Origin: Longimicrobium sp.
Lineage (GTDB): Bacteria > Gemmatimonadota > Gemmatimonadetes > Longimicrobiales > Longimicrobiaceae
Assembly: GCF_036388275.1 (NCBI RefSeq)
Contig: NZ_DASVSF010000032.1
Coordinates: 1-25,547 of the forward strand
Direction: 5' to 3'
Length of the DNA: 25,547 nucleotides
In this document: positions 14,193 to 21,665 of the stretch, in pieces
How positions within the stretch are numbered: position 1 is the first letter of the stretch
Layout of the letters: each line of letters starts with the position of its first letter
Translations under genes and position numbers: made by a program
Notes under the pieces: generated by a model
Seen by the model: the letters and a program-made list of their open reading frames with translations, nothing else
The model's database searches: none
Told to the model about the DNA's origin: nothing

Positions 14193-14300
14193 CCTGTCAT
14201 CCTGAGGCCCAGGCGCGCCGAACCGGCCCGCAGCACACCCGTCGCGGGCCGAAGGATCTAACGGCGGATGGGTACGAGCCAGGGCGCGGCAGCGGTCACC
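14193..14300 (+). repeat. 108-bp dispersed repeat module A, copy 1
   Basis: It runs from CCTGTCATCCTGAGGCCCAG to GGCGCGGCAGCGGTCACC, with an internal GGCCCGC/GCGGGCC stem and GAAGGATC. A copy of the same length is at 21338-21445 and an inverted copy at 15844-15949; a diverged relative is at 18807-18874. Confidence 0.88.
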
Positions 14301-14354
14301 ATGGCCGAGGCCGCACCCCCAGCCGACGGTTGAGACCGCAGCTGGCATTCACGA

Positions 14355-14372
14355 AGTCCGCCTGCGCGGACT
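14355..14372 (-). repeat. Hairpin module F, copy 1
   Basis: AGTCCGC (14355-14361) and GCGGACT (14366-14372) form a 7-bp stem with a 4-nt loop; CACGA flanks the left side. A copy at 18637-18654 keeps the pairing through an A-T for G-C swap. Confidence 0.6.
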
Positions 14373-14420
14373 GCCCGCGTGGTGAGGTGCGCCATGCCCG
14401 CCGAAGCGCAAGCGAATTCT

Positions 14421-14446
14421 CCCCTCTCCCGCTTGCGGGAGAGGGG
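14421..14446 (+). repeat. Intergenic hairpin, module E
   Basis: CCCCTCTCCCGC (14421-14432) and GCGGGAGAGGGG (14435-14446) are perfectly complementary with only TT between. It is a purine/pyrimidine-biased stem like modules C and D but without the AAACAGC loop. Confidence 0.7.
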
Positions 14447-14486
14447 CCGGGGGAGAGGGCAGCCGCGGGTACAGGAGTGGTAGATT

Positions 14487-15773
14487 GTTTACAGTTTAGA
14501 CCGGGAGGATCGTTGACAGTTTGCGATGGTAACGAGCATGGCCTCGACACGGAGATGAGCCATGCCGCAACCGACACGACCTGTGAACGATCGTCTGAAA
14601 TTCGTAGCCGCCCAGCAGGATGGACTGTACTCGATGGCCGAGCTATGCCGCCGGTACGGGATCAGCCGGCAAACCGGCTACAAGTGGGTGCGGCGGTACG
14701 AGGCGCATGGTGTGGAGGGCCTGACGGAAGGCAGCCACGTCCCGCATACCTGCCCTCATCGGACGGCCTCCGACTTTGCGGACGCCCTGATCGAGGCGCG
14801 CACGACACACCCGACCTGGGGGCCACGCAAGATTCTGCCGTGGCTGCTTCGGAAGCGCCCCGAGTTGGAAGGCGCGTTGCCGGCGGCAAGCACCGTCGGG
14901 GACCTGTTTCGCCGCAGTGGACTGGTGGAGCCGCGGCGCAGACGGCGCAGCTCGGTTCGCGAGCCCGTGGGACCGATTCGGGCGAGCGCGGCCAATGAGA
15001 TGTGGGCGGCGGACTACAAGGGCCAGTTCCGCACGCGCGACGGCGTGGAGTGCTATCCGCTGACGATTACCGATGCGTATTCCCGCGCGCTGCTGACGTG
15101 TGACGCACTGCTCTCGGTACGCTTCAGTGAAGCCCAGCCTAGCTACGAACGGTGTTTTCGGGAGAATGGGCTGCCGGTAACGATCCGCACGGACAATGGG
15201 CCACCCTTCGCCTCGGCGACGCTCTTCGGCCTGACGCGCCTGAACGTGTGGTGGACCAAGCTGGGGATCGAGCACGAACGGATCGATCCCGGGCGGCCGG
15301 ACCAGAACGGCTCTCACGAGAGGATGCACCGTACGCTGAAAGCGGAGACAACGAGGCCGCCTGGAGAGCACCAGGTGGGGCAGCAGGGCATCTTCGATCA
15401 TTTCCGCTGGGAGTTCGTACACGAACGCCCGCACGAAGCACTTGGGCAACAGACACCGGCATCGCTCTACACCGCCTCAGCGCGTGCGATGCCCGAGTGC
15501 CTGCCGAAGCCCGAGTACGAGTTGCACTGCGAGGTGAGGCACGTGAGGCAGGCCGGCATGATCAAGTTCAAGGGCCGGCAGATCTTCCTCACCCAGGCGC
15601 TGGTCCACGAAGCCGTGGCGCTGGAAGAAGTCGACGACGGCGTGTGGTCGATCTACTTCTACCGGCGTCTTCTGGGTAGACTGAACGAGAGAACCTGGAA
15701 GATCTCCGGCTGACGCCGGACTCCCAAGGGATATGACAAAGTGTCAACAATCCTGTCGGTCTAAACTGTCAAC
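14487..15773 (+). mobile_element. IS481-family insertion sequence
   Basis: A single transposase gene between related ends. The left end (14487-14523) and the right end read in reverse (15773-15737) align over about 37 bp, with a few mismatches, from GTTKACAGTTTAGACCG to KTTGACASTTTG. Each end carries two GTTGACAGTTT-like boxes 25 bp apart. The exact border is uncertain: the sequence just outside the right end (15774-15785) repeats the left-end spacer, so a perfect 23-bp inverted repeat at 14500-14522 and 15763-15785 is an alternative. I see no clear target duplication. It appears intact. It sits in intergenic DNA between inverted copies of modules D and A. Confidence 0.85.
14562..15713 (+). 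CDS. IS481-family DDE transposase
   Basis: A 383-residue transposase, apparently full length. The N-terminal HTH reads YSMAELCRRYGISRQTGYKWVRRYEAHG (residues 23-50), followed by a second DNA-binding segment. The rve-type integrase core supplies the DDE residues: Asp151 (WAADYKGQF), Asp211 (RTDNGPPF) and Glu253 (GSHERMHRTLK). It is followed by HERPHEALGQQTPASLY, a typical IS481 ending of the core. The second-Asp to Glu spacing is slightly longer than the family norm. ATG 14562 has GGAG about 7 nt upstream. It catalyses cut or copy of its own element. Confidence 0.95.
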   Translation: MPQPTRPVNDRLKFVAAQQDGLYSMAELCRRYGISRQTGYKWVRRYEAHGVEGLTEGSHVPHTCPHRTASDFADALIEARTTHPTWGPRKILPWLLRKRPELEGALPAASTVGDLFRRSGLVEPRRRRRSSVREPVGPIRASAANEMWAADYKGQFRTRDGVECYPLTITDAYSRALLTCDALLSVRFSEAQPSYERCFRENGLPVTIRTDNGPPFASATLFGLTRLNVWWTKLGIEHERIDPGRPDQNGSHERMHRTLKAETTRPPGEHQVGQQGIFDHFRWEFVHERPHEALGQQTPASLYTASARAMPECLPKPEYELHCEVRHVRQAGMIKFKGRQIFLTQALVHEAVALEEVDDGVWSIYFYRRLLGRLNERTWKISG

Positions 15774-15843
15774 GATCCTCCCGGTTGCTCAGCGGCATGC
15801 GCCGGCCTCGTTCGAAACGCCCCGACTTCGTGGCCTCTGCACC

Positions 15844-15949
15844 GGTGACCGCTGCCGCGCCCGGGCTGTTACGTGCCCCACGCTAGATCCTTCGCCCCGC
15901 GAGGTCGGGCGTGCGGGCTGGTTCGGTGCGCCTGGGGCTCAGGATGGCA
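15844..15949 (-). repeat. Dispersed repeat module A, copy 2 (inverted)
   Basis: On the minus strand it reads TGCCATCCTGAG...CAGGCGCACCGAACC...GCGAAGGATCTAG...GGCGCGGCAGCGGTCACC, matching copies 1 and 3. It lies 70 bp outside the right end of the IS, facing copy 1. Confidence 0.85.
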
Positions 15950-16013
15950 AGTCGTGGTGCGGCCCAGGAGTCGTGGTGCGTCACAAGGAGTTCGGGTGCG
16001 CACCGGGCTGGCT

Positions 16014-16044
16014 CCCTTCCCCCGCGCAGTTTGCGGGGGAAGGG
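16014..16044 (-). repeat. AAACTGC-loop hairpin, module D (inverted copy)
   Basis: Stem CCCTTCCCCCGC (16014-16025) with GCGGGGGAAGGG (16033-16044). The loop reads AAACTGC on the minus strand. The stem is identical to 14120-14151 and the flanks (AGCCAG, CCCCCCATCCCC) are shared. The remaining gap to pyk (16045-16270) shows nothing else I can name, and no clear promoter. Confidence 0.85.
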
Positions 16045-16270
16045 CTGGGGATGGGGGGCACCGCTGCCCGCGCCCGGCTCGATCGAAGCGCATCGACGTC
16101 CTCCACACCCCCTCGACCATCCCATTTGGCACGAATCCTACCGATTTCCCCGCCCTGCCCTTGCGCGCGCGGACGGCGGCGGCATGTTGTCCCGCTCACC
16201 CCGGCGGTGGGGGGCCTGCGGTCCGGTCCTTGCCCGCCGCCGGAGGAGCGCACAACCCGACGGAACGCCG

Positions 16271-17689
16271 ATGCAAAGACGTACCAAGATCGTTTGCACG
16301 CTGGGCCCCGCCTCGTGGTCGCCCGAGCGCATCGCGGCGCTCGTCGACGCCGGGATGGACGTGGCCCGGATCAATTTTTCGCACGGCGAGCTGGACCGCC
16401 ACGCCGAAACCATCGCCAACGTCCGCGCGTGCTCGCGCGAAAAGGGCCGCCCCATCGCCATCCTGGGCGACCTGCAGGGCCCCAAGATCCGCGTAGGCGT
16501 GCTTCCCGAGCCCGTGGTGCTCAAGACGGGCGACCGCGTGGTCTTTGCCCCCGAGGGCGAGCACCAGGAGGGCGAGCTTCCCACCACCTTCCACCAGCTG
16601 GCGAACGACGTGGAGGTGGGCGAGGTGGTGCTGCTGGCCGACGGTTTGATGGAGCTGATCGTCGAGGAGGTGCAGGCGCCGCGGGTGACCATGCGCGTGA
16701 TCCACGGCGGCGAGCTGACCAGCAACAAGGGGATCAACCTTCCCAACACGCTGGTGAGCATCCCCTCGCTGACGGAAAAGGACCTCCGCGACCTGGACTT
16801 CGCGCTGGAGCAGAAGCTGGACTACCTGGCCCTTTCGTTCGTCCGTTCGGCCGAGGACGTGAAGGACCTGGTCAGCCGCATTCCGCCCGGCGGGCCGCTG
16901 GTGGTGGTGAAGGTGGAAAAGGGGATGGCGCTGGAGAACCTGTCGGCCATCCTGGAGTCGTCGGCGGCGGCGATGGTGGCGCGCGGCGACCTGGGGGTGG
17001 AGCTGCCCTTCGAGCGGGTGCCGCTGGCGCAGAAGCGGATGATCCAGATGGCGAACGGCGCCAGCCGGCCGGTGATCACGGCCACGCAGATGCTGGAGTC
17101 GATGATCGAGAACCCGCGCCCCACCCGCGCCGAGGCGTCGGACGTGGCCAACGCCATCATCGACGGCACCGACGCGCTGATGCTTTCGGCCGAGACGGCG
17201 ACGGGCAAGTTTCCCGTCGCCGCGGTGCAGGCCATGGTGCGCATCGCCCAGGAGATCGAGGACTCGCACATCCTGGAAACGGGGCCGCACTACGACATCC
17301 CCATCGACCCGGGGGTGGACGGCACCACGCCCACGGAACGCGCCATCGCCGGCGCCACGGTAGAGGCGGTCCGCCGGCTGAAGGCGCCGCTGATCCTTAC
17401 CTTCACCAGCAGTGGCTCCACGGCCCGCGTCGTTTCTTCGTTCCGGCCGCCGGTGCCCATCCTGGCCATCACCGGAAACCCGCAGACGTACCAGCAGCTC
17501 GCGCTGGTGTGGGGAGTGGTCCCGGTGGTCTGCTCTCGCGAAGCGACCTACGCCGAGATGATGGAGTGCGGCCGCGAGGAGGCGGTCAGGCGCGGCTTGG
17601 CGAAGCCCGGCGACCGCATCGTGGTTACGGCCGGCCTGCCGATGCACAAGGCGGGGACCACGAACCTGCTGCAGGTGGTGGTGATATGA
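16271..17689 (+). CDS. pyk: Pyruvate kinase
   Basis: A 472-residue pyruvate kinase, usual bacterial length, converting PEP and ADP to pyruvate and ATP. Visible motifs: RRTKIVCTLGPAS at the N terminus, INFSHGE, GDLQGPKIRVG, the B-domain segment, SFVRSAEDV, the catalytic KVEKGMALENL, VARGDLGVELP, the signature ATQMLESMI, EASDVANAIIDGTDALMLSAETATGKFP, and a C-terminal regulatory domain (TFTSSGSTARVVSSFRP). The start is ATG 16271, where homology begins; the longer open frame upstream covers repeat DNA. The Shine-Dalgarno is weak (ACGGA). The octamer array starts 3 nt after its stop. Confidence 0.97.
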   Translation: MQRRTKIVCTLGPASWSPERIAALVDAGMDVARINFSHGELDRHAETIANVRACSREKGRPIAILGDLQGPKIRVGVLPEPVVLKTGDRVVFAPEGEHQEGELPTTFHQLANDVEVGEVVLLADGLMELIVEEVQAPRVTMRVIHGGELTSNKGINLPNTLVSIPSLTEKDLRDLDFALEQKLDYLALSFVRSAEDVKDLVSRIPPGGPLVVVKVEKGMALENLSAILESSAAAMVARGDLGVELPFERVPLAQKRMIQMANGASRPVITATQMLESMIENPRPTRAEASDVANAIIDGTDALMLSAETATGKFPVAAVQAMVRIAQEIEDSHILETGPHYDIPIDPGVDGTTPTERAIAGATVEAVRRLKAPLILTFTSSGSTARVVSSFRPPVPILAITGNPQTYQQLALVWGVVPVVCSREATYAEMMECGREEAVRRGLAKPGDRIVVTAGLPMHKAGTTNLLQVVVI

Positions 17690-17691
17690 GG

Positions 17692-17800
17692 GAGTGCGTG
17701 AGTGCGTCAGTGCGTGAGTGCGCCAGTGTGCATGCCGCCGCGCGGGCGCGCGAAGCGAGTGCCGTTCACTCCCGCACTCACGCACCCCGCACTCACGCAC
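17692..17800. repeat. Head-to-head octamer array, locus 2
   Basis: GAGTGCGT-type units on the plus strand (17692-17730), a GC-rich centre, then complementary CACTCACG-type units (17767-17800). It fills the whole gap between the pyk stop (17689) and the GTG start at 17805, so the next gene carries the array as its 5' leader or lies in its hairpin. Confidence 0.85.
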
Positions 17801-17804
17801 TTTC

Positions 17805-18581
17805 GTGAAGCTGCGGTTCCTGGGGACCGGCACCAGCTTCGGGGTGCCGGTGATCGGGTGCGACTGCGGAACGTGCACGTCGGCGGACCCGCGCGACCGG
17901 CGGACGCGGCACGGCGCGCTGGTGACGGAGGGCGGGCGGCGGCTGCTGGTGGATACGCCGCCGGAGCTGCGGCTGCAGCTGGTGGCGGCCGGCGTGCCGA
18001 TGGTGGACGCCATCTGGTTCACGCACTGCCACGCGGACCACGTGCACGGCCTGGACGACGTGCGCGTGTTCTCGCAGCGCGGGCGCGGAGCCGTCGAAGT
18101 GTTCGCGGGGGGCGAGTGCGTGGCGACGCTGGAGGAGCGCTTCGCCTACATCTTCGACCATCGCGTCCGCCCGCTGGAGGGCACCTCCAAGCCCGAGGCC
18201 ACGCTGACGGCGGTGCGCGCGTACGAGCCCGTTTCCGTCGCCGGGTTCGACGTGCTGCCGGTGCCGGTGCCGCACGGGCCGCTGCAGGTGTACGGCCTTC
18301 GCATCGGCGCGCTGGGGTACATCACCGACGGCAAGAGCCTGCCGCCGCGCACGCTGGACGCGCTGCGCGGTGTGCGAGTGCTCGTGCTGAACGCCCTCTG
18401 GTTCGGCAGCCCGCACCCCACGCACTTCAGCGTGGAAGAAGCAGTGGCCGCCGCGCGCGAGGTGGGCGCCGAGCGCACGTACCTGACGCACATGAGCCAC
18501 CGCGTCTCGCACGCCGAGCTGGAGGCGCGCCTGCCCGAAGGCATCTTCGCGGCTTACGACGGTCTCGAGGTGGAAATATAG
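17805..18581 (+). CDS. MBL-fold metallohydrolase (PhnP-like)
   Basis: A 258-residue metallo-beta-lactamase-fold hydrolase. It has the metal motif His74-Cys-His76-Ala-Asp78-His79 (FTHCHADHVHGLDD), an early FLGTGTSFGVPVIGCDCGTC with Cys19, Cys21 and Cys24 that could hold a structural zinc as in PhnP, a later PHG (VPHGPLQVYG) and THMSHR near the end. PhnP enzymes hydrolyse cyclic phosphoribosyl phosphates, but related proteins are RNases or unknown; no phosphonate genes are nearby, so substrate is open. The start is GTG 17805 (VKLRFLGTGTSFG), at the natural family start; upstream codons are inside the octamer array. No Shine-Dalgarno is visible. Confidence 0.88.
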   Translation: MKLRFLGTGTSFGVPVIGCDCGTCTSADPRDRRTRHGALVTEGGRRLLVDTPPELRLQLVAAGVPMVDAIWFTHCHADHVHGLDDVRVFSQRGRGAVEVFAGGECVATLEERFAYIFDHRVRPLEGTSKPEATLTAVRAYEPVSVAGFDVLPVPVPHGPLQVYGLRIGALGYITDGKSLPPRTLDALRGVRVLVLNALWFGSPHPTHFSVEEAVAAAREVGAERTYLTHMSHRVSHAELEARLPEGIFAAYDGLEVEI

Positions 18582-18636
18582 AGGCTGCCGCGAAGCCAGG
18601 ACGCGCCACGGCATTCCGGATGGAACGGCAGCAGGT

Positions 18637-18659
18637 AGTCCACGAAGGTGGACTTCGTG
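18637..18659 (+). repeat. Hairpin module F, copy 2
   Basis: AGTCCAC (18637-18643), loop GAAG, GTGGACT (18648-18654), then TCGTG. It shares sequence and structure with 14355-14372, where the stem differs by a compensated base pair. Confidence 0.6.
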
Positions 18660-18712
18660 TGCCTGTTGCAGCGAATTCATTCGCCCGTGGAGGCCTGGAT
18701 CGGCACGGCAGG

Positions 18713-18747
18713 TCTCACACGGAGGGCACGGAGGGCACGGAGAGAGG
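18713..18747 (+). repeat. Purine-rich repeat, module G copy 1
   Basis: TCTCACACGGAGGGCACGGA followed by another GGGCACGGAG unit. It resembles the segment just before the last gene of the window (25460-25487). Confidence 0.6.
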
Positions 18748-18806
18748 AAGGGGAGCCTGGGCTTCGGCGCGGCGTCCACTACGGCGCTCGGCGCGAGGTG
18801 TGTGGC

Positions 18807-18874
18807 GGATCCTTCAGTCGCTGCGGGATTCGGCGCGAGGATGGGTTCGGCGTGGCCGCTCCTTCAGGATGACA
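18807..18874 (-). repeat. Diverged relative of repeat module A
   Basis: It is bounded by GGATCCTTC and TCAGGATGACA, the same borders as inverted module A, but the interior is shorter and has drifted. It belongs to the repeat-filled 359-nt gap between the MBL gene and pgi (18582-18940). Confidence 0.5.
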
Positions 18875-18881
18875 TCCCAGG

Positions 18882-18934
18882 GCACTTTGGCACTTTCGCA
18901 CTCACGCACTCACGCACTTTCCCACTCACGCACT
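18882..18934 (-). repeat. Octamer array, locus 3 (single orientation)
   Basis: GCACTTTGGCACTTTCGCAC followed by CACTCACG-type units up to 18934, only 6 nt before the pgi ATG. It matches the right halves of the arrays at 10937-11010 and 17692-17800. Confidence 0.8.
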
Positions 18935-18940
18935 GTCGTC

Positions 18941-20338
18941 ATGATCTCGCTCGACTACAACAACATGCTCTCCACCCGGCTGGGCGGCCGCGGGATCGAT
19001 CCGGCCCGGCTGGAGGCGATGGCCGGGCGCTTCCGCGACGCCCACGCCGATACGGTCAGCCGCCGCGATTCCGGTGAGATGGGCTTCTTCGCCCTTCCAG
19101 ACGGCGGCGAGACGGTCAGCGAGATCCAGCGCTTTGCCGAGGGCGCCGGGCAGGCGTTCAGCAACCTCGTCGTGCTCGGCATCGGCGGGTCGGCGCTGGG
19201 GACCACGGCGCTGCGGACCGCGCTGCTCCACCCGCTGTGGAACGAGCTGGACGACGAGGCGCGCGAGTTCTTTCCCCGCCTGCACGTGCTGGACAACGTC
19301 GATCCCGCCACGTTCAGCGCGTTCCTGGACCACGTGGACCTGCGGCGCACGCTCTTCAACGTGGTGTCGAAGAGCGGCGGCACGGCCGAGACGATGAGCC
19401 AGTACCTGATCATCCGCGAGCGCCTGCAGGCCGAACTGGGCGACGGGTACCGCCGGCACCTGCTCTTTACGACGGACCCGGAGAAGGGCGTGCTGCGCGC
19501 GCTGGCCCGCGAGGAAGAGATCGCCACGCTGCCGGTTCCCTCCAACGTGGGCGGGCGGTTCAGCGTGCTTTCCGCCGTGGGGCTGCTTCCGGCGGCCATG
19601 GCGGGGATCGACATCGCCGCGCTGCTGGAAGGGGCGCGGGAGATGGCGAAGCGGTGCGAGAGCAACGACCTGCGGACCAATCCCGCGGGGATGTTCGCCG
19701 CGCTGCAGTACCTGGCCGCTACGGAATACGGCGCTCCCATCCACGTGATGATGCCCTACTCCGACCGGCTTCGCGACGTGGCCGACTGGTTCCGGCAGCT
19801 GTGGGCCGAAAGCCTGGGCAAGCAGCACACCCGCGACGGCACCGAGGTGTTCGCCGGGCCCACCCCCGTCAAGTCGCTGGGCGCCACCGACCAGCACTCG
19901 CAGGTGCAGCTGTACATGGAGGGGCCGTTCGACAAGACCATCACCTTTTTGGCCGAGCGCGACTTCGAGAAGGACGTGCAGATCCCGTTTGCCTACCCCC
20001 ACCACGGCGAGCTCGCGTACCTGGGCGGCCACAGCATGGGCGAGCTTCTGCGCACGGAGATGCTGGCGACGGAGGCGGCGCTGGCGCAGCGCGGGCGGAT
20101 GAGCATGACCATCGAGGTGCCGCGGGTAGACGCGCACGCCATCGGCGGGTTGTTCATGATGCTGCAGATCGCCACGGTGTACGCCGGCCATTTCTACGGC
20201 GTGGACCCGCTGGACCAGCCGGGCGTGGAGCTCGGCAAGCAGCTGACCTACGGCATCATGGGCCGGCCGGGGTTCGAGGAGCAGCGCGCCGAGTGGGAGG
20301 GCCGCGCGGCCAAGGACGACGCCTTCGTGCTCCGCTGA
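18941..20338 (+). CDS. pgi: Glucose-6-phosphate isomerase
   Basis: A 465-residue phosphoglucose isomerase, the shorter bacterial/archaeal-like type, interconverting glucose-6-P and fructose-6-P. Visible: LVVLGIGGSALGTTALR, SKSGGTAETMSQYL (phosphate-binding), NVGGRFSVLSAVGLLPAAMAG, LWAESLGKQ (catalytic Glu), GATDQHSQVQLYMEGP (His) and GVELGKQLTYG (Lys) near the C terminus. The ATG at 18941 is preceded directly by the octamer array and has no Shine-Dalgarno; homology supports this start. The lipid kinase gene begins 5 nt after its stop. Confidence 0.97.
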   Translation: MISLDYNNMLSTRLGGRGIDPARLEAMAGRFRDAHADTVSRRDSGEMGFFALPDGGETVSEIQRFAEGAGQAFSNLVVLGIGGSALGTTALRTALLHPLWNELDDEAREFFPRLHVLDNVDPATFSAFLDHVDLRRTLFNVVSKSGGTAETMSQYLIIRERLQAELGDGYRRHLLFTTDPEKGVLRALAREEEIATLPVPSNVGGRFSVLSAVGLLPAAMAGIDIAALLEGAREMAKRCESNDLRTNPAGMFAALQYLAATEYGAPIHVMMPYSDRLRDVADWFRQLWAESLGKQHTRDGTEVFAGPTPVKSLGATDQHSQVQLYMEGPFDKTITFLAERDFEKDVQIPFAYPHHGELAYLGGHSMGELLRTEMLATEAALAQRGRMSMTIEVPRVDAHAIGGLFMMLQIATVYAGHFYGVDPLDQPGVELGKQLTYGIMGRPGFEEQRAEWEGRAAKDDAFVLR

Positions 20339-20343
20339 CCCGC

Positions 20344-21297
20344 GTGAGCGACCAGCCCATCCAGCACACGGCGTCGCCGCCCGCCATCGTTCCCGGCTCG
20401 CGGACGATGATCGTGATCAACCCCGCGGCGGGGCAGCTGGACACGGAGCGCGCCCTTCGCCTGCTGGCCGGCGCCTTCGCCGTCCGCGGCGCCAGCTTCG
20501 ACGTGGTGCACACGCAGGCCGCGGGCGACGCCGAGCGTGCCGCGCGCGAAGCGGCCAGCCACGGCTACCGCGCCGTTGTCGCCGTGGGCGGCGACGGAAC
20601 CGTGGCCGAGGTGATCACGGGGCTGGCCGGAACGTCCGTGCCGCTGGGGATCATCCCCAAGGGCACGGCCAACCAGGTGGCGTGCAACCTGGGCATTCCC
20701 GGCGACATCGAGGGGGCCGTGGACGTGGCGGTGAACGGCGTGGTGGCGCCCATCGACCTGGGGCAGCTGGGCGACGGCCGCTACTTCGCGCTTGCCGCCG
20801 GCGCGGGGTGGGACGCGGCCGTGATCTCCGCCGCCACGCGCGAGCTCAAGGACCGCTGGGGCTTCGGCGCGTACGTGTTCGCCGCGCTCAAGGCCGGCAT
20901 CACGCCGCCTGTCGCACGCTACCGCATCACCGCCGACGGGGTGGAGACGGAGGTGGACGCGGCCATGGTGCTGCTGGCCAACATGGGCCAGTTCGTCGCC
21001 AAGCCGTTCCCCTCCGTCGAGGTGCACGTGGGCCCCGCGGTATCGTACCAGGACGGCATGCTGGACGTGTGCATCTTCGCGCCCCGCTCCCTGTCCGACG
21101 TGGCCGCCGTGCTGTGGCGCGTCGCCAGCCGCCAGTACCTGGGCGACGAACGGCTGATCTATCTGAAGGCGGCAGAGATCACCCTCGAATCCGATCCGCC
21201 GGTAATCACCGAGTTCGACGGCGAAGTCATCGGCCACACCCCCCTCACCGCCCGCTCCGTCCCCGGCGGCGTCACCGTCCTCGTCCCGCGGACCTGA
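20344..21297 (+). CDS. Diacylglycerol kinase-family lipid kinase (YegS-like)
   Basis: A 317-residue DAGK catalytic-domain protein. Nucleotide-binding motifs: MIVINPAAG, VVAVGGDGTVAEV (residues 79-90) and IIPKGTANQVACNLGIP (103-119). The C-terminal lobe follows (NMGQFVAKPFPSVEVHVGP, DGMLDVCIFAPRS, ESDPPVITEFDGEVIG). Family members phosphorylate diacylglycerol or related lipids at the membrane; the exact lipid is not readable. I chose GTG 20344, 5 nt after pgi, suggesting co-transcription; ATG 20407 (MIVINPAAG) is a real alternative, since the first ~20 residues look non-conserved. Confidence 0.9.
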   Translation: MSDQPIQHTASPPAIVPGSRTMIVINPAAGQLDTERALRLLAGAFAVRGASFDVVHTQAAGDAERAAREAASHGYRAVVAVGGDGTVAEVITGLAGTSVPLGIIPKGTANQVACNLGIPGDIEGAVDVAVNGVVAPIDLGQLGDGRYFALAAGAGWDAAVISAATRELKDRWGFGAYVFAALKAGITPPVARYRITADGVETEVDAAMVLLANMGQFVAKPFPSVEVHVGPAVSYQDGMLDVCIFAPRSLSDVAAVLWRVASRQYLGDERLIYLKAAEITLESDPPVITEFDGEVIGHTPLTARSVPGGVTVLVPRT

Positions 21298-21337
21298 CGG
21301 ATCTCCGCCCCGCACAAAGCCCTACCACACACCAAGG

Positions 21338-21445
21338 CCTGTCATCCTGAGGCCCAGGCGCACCGCACTCGCCCGCACGCCGTACCTCGCGGGCCGAAGG
21401 ATCCAGCCGCGACCACGTACCAGCCTGGGCGCGGCAGCGGTCACC
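21338..21445 (+). repeat. 108-bp dispersed repeat module A, copy 3
   Basis: It begins CCTGTCATCCTGAGGCCCAG and ends GGCGCGGCAGCGGTCACC, the same length as copy 1. Interior positions differ, the ends are nearly identical. Confidence 0.88.
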
Positions 21446-21450
21446 GAACC

Positions 21451-21523
21451 GAGGCCCCGGCTGCCGTGGGCCCTCACCCGTCCGCGCTGACACGCGTCCA
21501 CCCTCTCCCATAAACAGCTTGGG
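21451..21523 (+). repeat. Repeat module C, copy 2 with decayed hairpin
   Basis: It follows module A directly. It matches 13973-14054 through GCTGCCGTGG, CCCTCACCCG, CGCGCTGACACGCGT and CCACCCTCTCCCA, with loop TAAACAGCT. The right arm stops after TGGG, so the hairpin is mostly lost. The gap 21524-21619 up to the operator shows nothing I can name. Confidence 0.8.
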
Positions 21524-21619
21524 CGGACCCCAGTCGCGTGCACCCGGGTCGAAGCACACTATACGCAACTCTGGACAATCGGAACGGTCGTGATCAGATT
21601 GCACTCTCTGTTCACGTTT

Positions 21620-21635
21620 ACGGTGTGCACACCGT
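21620..21635. promoter_or_regulatory. Palindromic operator of the HigBA operon
   Basis: ACGGTGTGCACACCGT is a perfect 16-bp palindrome whose last base is the first base of the -35 box. The placement suits autorepression by the HTH antitoxin. Confidence 0.65.
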
Positions 21636-21662
21636 TGACCGATATCCTAGTTTTCGTATATT
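21635..21662 (+). promoter_or_regulatory. HigBA promoter
   Basis: TTGACC (21635-21640), a 16-nt spacer and TATATT (21657-21662). The ATG lies only 3 nt beyond the -10, so the transcript would be leaderless or start just inside the gene. Confidence 0.6.
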
Positions 21663-21665
21663 CCA

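Noticed and set aside
17702..18940. In-frame extension upstream of pgi
   Set aside because: It passes out of frame through the MBL gene and the repeat spacer. PGI homology begins at 18941.
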